Below, one piece after another: positions 63,247 through 64,000 of a DNA stretch of 64,000 nucleotides (the stretch's first letter is position 1; every line of letters starts with the position of its first letter). A program made the translations under genes and the position numbers. The notes beneath the pieces were generated by a model. The model had not been told where the DNA came from. It did no database searches and worked only from the letters and a program-made list of their open reading frames with translations. The DNA comes from DATKMP01 sp963790045 (GTDB lineage: Bacteria > Bacteroidota > Ignavibacteria > UBA10030): NCBI GenBank assembly GCA_963790045.1, contig CAWBMS010000009.1, forward strand, positions 151,203-215,202, given 5' to 3'.

Positions 63247-64000
63247 ATGACACAAAAGCACCGGGTTCTTGTTGTAGATGACGAAGAATCTATTACCTAT
63301 CTCCTCAAAACAGAATTAGAAGACCTTCCCGACTTTGAAGTCGATACCGCTTTAAACGGTACGGAAGCGTTGAACCTTATTCAAACCAAAAGTTATGAAG
63401 TTGCTCTGTTAGATATTAAGATGCCGCGCGTAAGCGGCGTTGAAGTTTTAAAAAACATCAAAGAGTGCGCACCGTCCACTGAAGTCATTATGCTGACCAA
63501 TGTGATCGATGTCAAGACGGCGATTGAAACGACGAAGCTGGGGGCGTACGATTTCATCAGCAAGCCGTACGATCCCGACCAGTTGCGCGCAACAGTACGC
63601 CGTGCACTGGAACATAAAAGTTTAGTTATCGAAAACGAACTGCATCAGCTTGGCAAACCGCTGACGCTGATCGGCGAGAGCGCGGTCTTTCAAGATGCAT
63701 TGCATAAAGCGAAACAACTTGCCGCGAGCGATGCGTACATTCTTATTCAAGGCGCGAGCGGAACAGGAAAAGAATTGTTTGCGCGGCTGATGCATGAAGA
63801 AAGCGACCGCAAAAACCATCCCTTCATTGCTGTGAACTGCGCCGCGATGCCGGACCAGTTGTTGGAAAGCGAATTGTTCGGACATGAAAAAGGTGCGTTC
63901 ACGAGCGCCATCAAAACGAAACAAGGATTGGTAGAAGTTGCCGACGGCGGCACTTTGTTTTTAGATGAAGTCGGCGATATTAGCGTGATGACACAGCCGA
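63247..64000 (+). CDS. NtrC-type sigma-54-dependent response regulator, 3' end outside window
   Basis: The frame from ATG 63247 stays open to the window end (251 codons). A receiver domain (VLVVDDEESITYLLKTELED, the phosphoacceptor in ALLDIKMPRVSGVEVL, FISKPYDPDQL) is followed by the AAA+ domain with Walker A GASGTGKE, ESELFGHEKGAFTSA at the sigma-54 contact loop, and Walker B GGTLFLDEVGDI. The canonical loop is GAFTGA; here the second Gly is Ser. A C-terminal DNA-binding domain is expected beyond 64000. Confidence 0.93.
   Translation, partial: MTQKHRVLVVDDEESITYLLKTELEDLPDFEVDTALNGTEALNLIQTKSYEVALLDIKMPRVSGVEVLKNIKECAPSTEVIMLTNVIDVKTAIETTKLGAYDFISKPYDPDQLRATVRRALEHKSLVIENELHQLGKPLTLIGESAVFQDALHKAKQLAASDAYILIQGASGTGKELFARLMHEESDRKNHPFIAVNCAAMPDQLLESELFGHEKGAFTSAIKTKQGLVEVADGGTLFLDEVGDISVMTQP

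Overview
The window looks like a contig from a Bacteroidota-related (FCB group) bacterium, most plausibly an Ignavibacteria-type organism. Three secreted proteins end in the NYPNPFNP-type sorting tail typical of Ignavibacteria and their relatives. An ECF sigma/FecR/TonB-receptor trio, a DUF4292 lipoprotein and a TAnnTTTG-type promoter box fit the same group. The assignment is inference, because no rRNA is present.

Layout. 1-6.3 kb: hemicellulose/glycoside use (GH3, GH116, PfkB kinase, relic of a MelB-type symporter, GH10 xylanase). 6.3-7.05 kb: decayed DNA. 7.05-17.7 kb: FecI-FecR-TonB receptor trio followed by two large secreted proteins (beta-helix; FG-GAP/FnIII). 17.8-18.85 kb: ruined sialate O-acetylesterase gene abutting an IS5-like transposase relic. 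18.9-21.5 kb: NfnAB-type electron-bifurcating transhydrogenase plus a Dabb protein. 21.7-28.1 kb: TetR-TolC-HlyD-RND efflux operon. 28.2-36.5 kb (minus strand): a TonB-like protein and an 11-repeat coiled-coil/TPR protein sharing one repeat, tRNA-Pro(UGG), an EnvC-like protein, a DUF4292 lipoprotein and a TPR lipoprotein. 36.6-42.5 kb: ATP-grasp protein, CpoB-like lipoprotein, RadA, RdgB and a cNMP/GAF/histidine-kinase fusion. 42.5-48.5 kb: small lipoproteins, a dead DUF559 gene between palindromes, a Crp/Fnr regulator with an FNR-type box before a broken outer-membrane gene, a broken metallo-beta-lactamase-fold gene and a Yip1 protein. 48.8-51.3 kb: CopZ-CopA copper export. 51.3-57.2 kb: accessory region rich in palindromes (MITE-flanked nitroreductase, DUF559 nucleases, a helically phased 20/21-base array, a HEPN-like gene inside a 14-bp inverted repeat). 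57.2-64 kb: membrane proteins, lipocalin, SDR, aldehyde dehydrogenase, nitroreductase and two tandem response regulators, the last cut by the window end.

The most unusual object is the array at 55443-55785. A 7-base core (AGCGARA) recurs 17 times at strict 20/21-base spacing (mean about 20.7, two helical turns) with largely variable DNA between, close to a HEPN-like putative RNase gene. Also notable is the repeated association of DUF559 (Vsr-like) nuclease genes with short palindromic repeats.

Many otherwise well-conserved genes carry single-base frameshifts, often in short homopolymers. Some of this is probably assembly error; the esterase, IS, symporter and outer-membrane genes look genuinely decayed or uncertain.
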